Virus record (IMG/VR): IMGVR_UViG_3300049893_000105
Coordinates: 1-21,704 of that record
Origin: a virus
Direction: 5' to 3' (one strand)
Length of the DNA: 21,704 nt
The notes beneath the pieces were generated by a model. That model saw only the letters and a list, made by a program, of their open reading frames with translations. It made no database searches and was not told the origin of the DNA. Numbering within the stretch: the stretch's first letter is position 1; every line of letters begins with the position of its first letter. The translations under genes were made by a program, and so were the position numbers. Of the stretch, positions 20,487 through 21,704 are shown one piece after another.

Positions 20487-21704
20487 TCAGCAGAACACGT
20501 AAGGGTTTTGGCCGATCTGCCCCTCGCACAGATCCCCAACTCGCGGTGGATGCGGCAGCTGAACACGGGCATTGCGACTGACTTCCTGCCGCATCGCAGG
20601 CAGCCAGTCCACCAGATACAGCGACCGCAGCTCACCCAGCAGCGTCTGGTGCAGCCAGCTCGCCCTGGACGGCACCGTGGCGAAGCAGTCGTGGTTCGTC
20701 AGCACCGGTGCTCGAACCTTCCCACAGGCGAGAACCACTGCGTGGACCAGCGCCGCATCGAACACGTGGATGGTGTTGGCCGTGATCCCGCGGTTGGTGT
20801 TCCGGGCGCTGAGCTCACCCGGTGCCACGTCGGTGTCATGGCGCTTCCAGCGGCGTGCACCGTGGATGGCGGTGCTTGTCTTCTCCTGCTCCTCAAGCAG
20901 GTTCCCAAAGGCCAGCGGGAACCCCATCGGGCTGGTCCACCGCACCGTCTGCTGCTCCTTGATGCAGGTCATGCTGACCTTCCGCAGCCAGGCCTCCAGC
21001 TCCACGCAGCTGCGCAGCTCAGCCTTGATCACCTCACCCAGCTTCTTGGCCATGTAGTTGGCAGGGCGGGTGTACTGCCACTGCCACTGCGCCACCGGCA
21101 CATCAGGGTTCTCCTCCTGCAGCCAGCTCTGCAGGTAGTCCACCAGGGAGAAGAACTTCGCCCCATAGACCACCGTCATGGTCGGTGCCTTGGTCAGTGA
21201 GCGGTCGATCGGTTTCTTCAGCCAGAACTCAGCCTGCCTCTGGGCGGAGAAATCGAACGAATCCAGATCCATCCGCAGGTGACTCAGCAGCACCTCCGCC
21301 ATGTGGGCGTACAGATCACGGCGGGTGCTGCCGATCATGTTGGTGTGCCTCGCCAGGCCCTCATCACGGGTCAGCGCCGCGATGATTCCCATTCCGCTGC
21401 AGGTCTGGTCAAACCGCACCGGGCACCCACACGGCTTGCTGTCATCCGCCAGGAAGTCAGCAATGGCCTTGCAGCACTGCAGGTACTGCCACGGGTCAGA
21501 CGCTGCTCGCCACAGATCAGAGCGGTCCAGCGGCTGGCGGACGATCGCCTCCATCTGATCCAGGTGGGCACGGCCCCACTGCACCCGCTCATCCCAGCTG
21601 CTGTGGCCCAGTCCGTAGTGCCCTGCTGCGGCCGCCAGCAGCTGCTCAAACGCATCGTCATCCATCCGCTCGCCATGGGCAAACGACACCAGTGCCTTCT
21701 GGTG
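20487..21704 (-). CDS. Single-subunit T7-like RNA polymerase, C-terminal part
   Basis: The frame enters at the right edge and gives the last 405 residues (T7 RNAP is 883). Catalytic elements are all visible, numbered from the window edge: FDQTCSG with Asp99 (T7 Asp537); RSLTKAPTMTVVYG with Arg168, Lys172 and Tyr180 at exactly T7 spacing (Arg627, Lys631, Tyr639); GITANTIHVFDAALVHAVV (T7 GIAPNFVHSQDGSHL...); and TNHDCFATVP with Asp339 (T7 Asp812). The C-terminus is NPYVFC where T7 ends FAFA. The promoter specificity loop region (RWTSPMGFPLAFGNLL... to ...RRWKRHDTDVAP) is unlike T7's, so its promoter should differ from T7's. It transcribes the phage genes leftward in this window. Confidence 0.97.
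   Translation of the reverse strand, partial: HQKALVSFAHGERMDDDAFEQLLAAAAGHYGLGHSSWDERVQWGRAHLDQMEAIVRQPLDRSDLWRAASDPWQYLQCCKAIADFLADDSKPCGCPVRFDQTCSGMGIIAALTRDEGLARHTNMIGSTRRDLYAHMAEVLLSHLRMDLDSFDFSAQRQAEFWLKKPIDRSLTKAPTMTVVYGAKFFSLVDYLQSWLQEENPDVPVAQWQWQYTRPANYMAKKLGEVIKAELRSCVELEAWLRKVSMTCIKEQQTVRWTSPMGFPLAFGNLLEEQEKTSTAIHGARRWKRHDTDVAPGELSARNTNRGITANTIHVFDAALVHAVVLACGKVRAPVLTNHDCFATVPSRASWLHQTLLGELRSLYLVDWLPAMRQEVSRNARVQLPHPPRVGDLCEGQIGQNPYVFC

Noticed and set aside
19718-20635. Longer SSB start at 20635
   Set aside because: The extra 80 residues would overlap the end of RNA polymerase and cross the palindromic leader; the SSB fold begins at ATG 20395.
20244-21200. 318-codon plus-strand open frame opposite RNA polymerase and SSB
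   Set aside because: It crosses two firm minus-strand genes and has a shadow composition.
1-21704. tRNA genes, CRISPR array, insertion sequence, integrase or att site
   Set aside because: No cloverleaf, repeated spacer structure, transposase or recombinase motif was seen on either strand by eye; a tRNA-scan would be the decisive check.

Overview
The window is part of the genome of a T7-like podovirus (Autographiviridae type). Every gene I can support lies on the minus strand, so the biological reading direction runs from base 21704 down to base 1. The type is set by a single-subunit phage RNA polymerase, a gp2.5-type single-stranded-DNA-binding protein, a gp6-type exonuclease, and then the T7 structural series portal, scaffold, capsid, gp11, gp12, gp13, gp14 and two giant ejection proteins, in T7 order. 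The sequence is GC-rich and densely packed, with start/stop overlaps at most junctions. The small Met-Cys proteins before the portal and their GxN(I/V) tails remind me of cyanobacterial podoviruses, so a cyanobacterial host (Synechococcus-like) is plausible, but that is inference.

Layout in transcription order. 21704-20487: C-terminal 405 residues of RNA polymerase, cut by the right edge. 20486-20396: a 91-base structured leader with nested palindromes. 20395-16424: early/DNA-metabolism block: SSB, a RusA-type Holliday-junction resolvase, an NrdR-like zinc-ribbon protein, an unknown 177-residue protein, six very small unknown proteins in overlapping frames, and the exonuclease. 16406-15027: five small proteins, three or more of them probably minor virion proteins like T7 gp6.7/gp7.3; one (15866-16009) is easily missed because it lacks an ATG. 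15023-11338: portal, scaffold, a 111-base structured leader, and major capsid. 11315-11275: a strong intrinsic terminator at the position of T7 T-phi. 11237-6826: gp11, gp12 (TTG start), gp13, gp14. 6823-1: two large ejection proteins, the first with a lysozyme-like C-terminal domain, the second with a ParB-like motif and an HExxH zincin motif, cut by the left edge.

The genes make sense as one programme: the phage polymerase transcribes leftward, the SSB/RusA/exonuclease group handles phage DNA recombination and host DNA breakdown, and the rest builds capsid, tail and the ejected core. Differences from T7 worth attention are: no primase-helicase or DNA polymerase between SSB and exonuclease; RusA instead of the T7 gp3 endonuclease; the muralytic domain at the end of the gp15-like protein instead of the start of gp16; and an apparent polyvalent-protein-like architecture (ParB plus metallopeptidase) in the last ejection protein.

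No tRNA, rRNA, CRISPR array, insertion sequence, integrase or attachment site was seen. The only non-coding gaps longer than 50 bases are 3798-3859, 11238-11337, 12415-12525 and 20396-20486, and all are described below.
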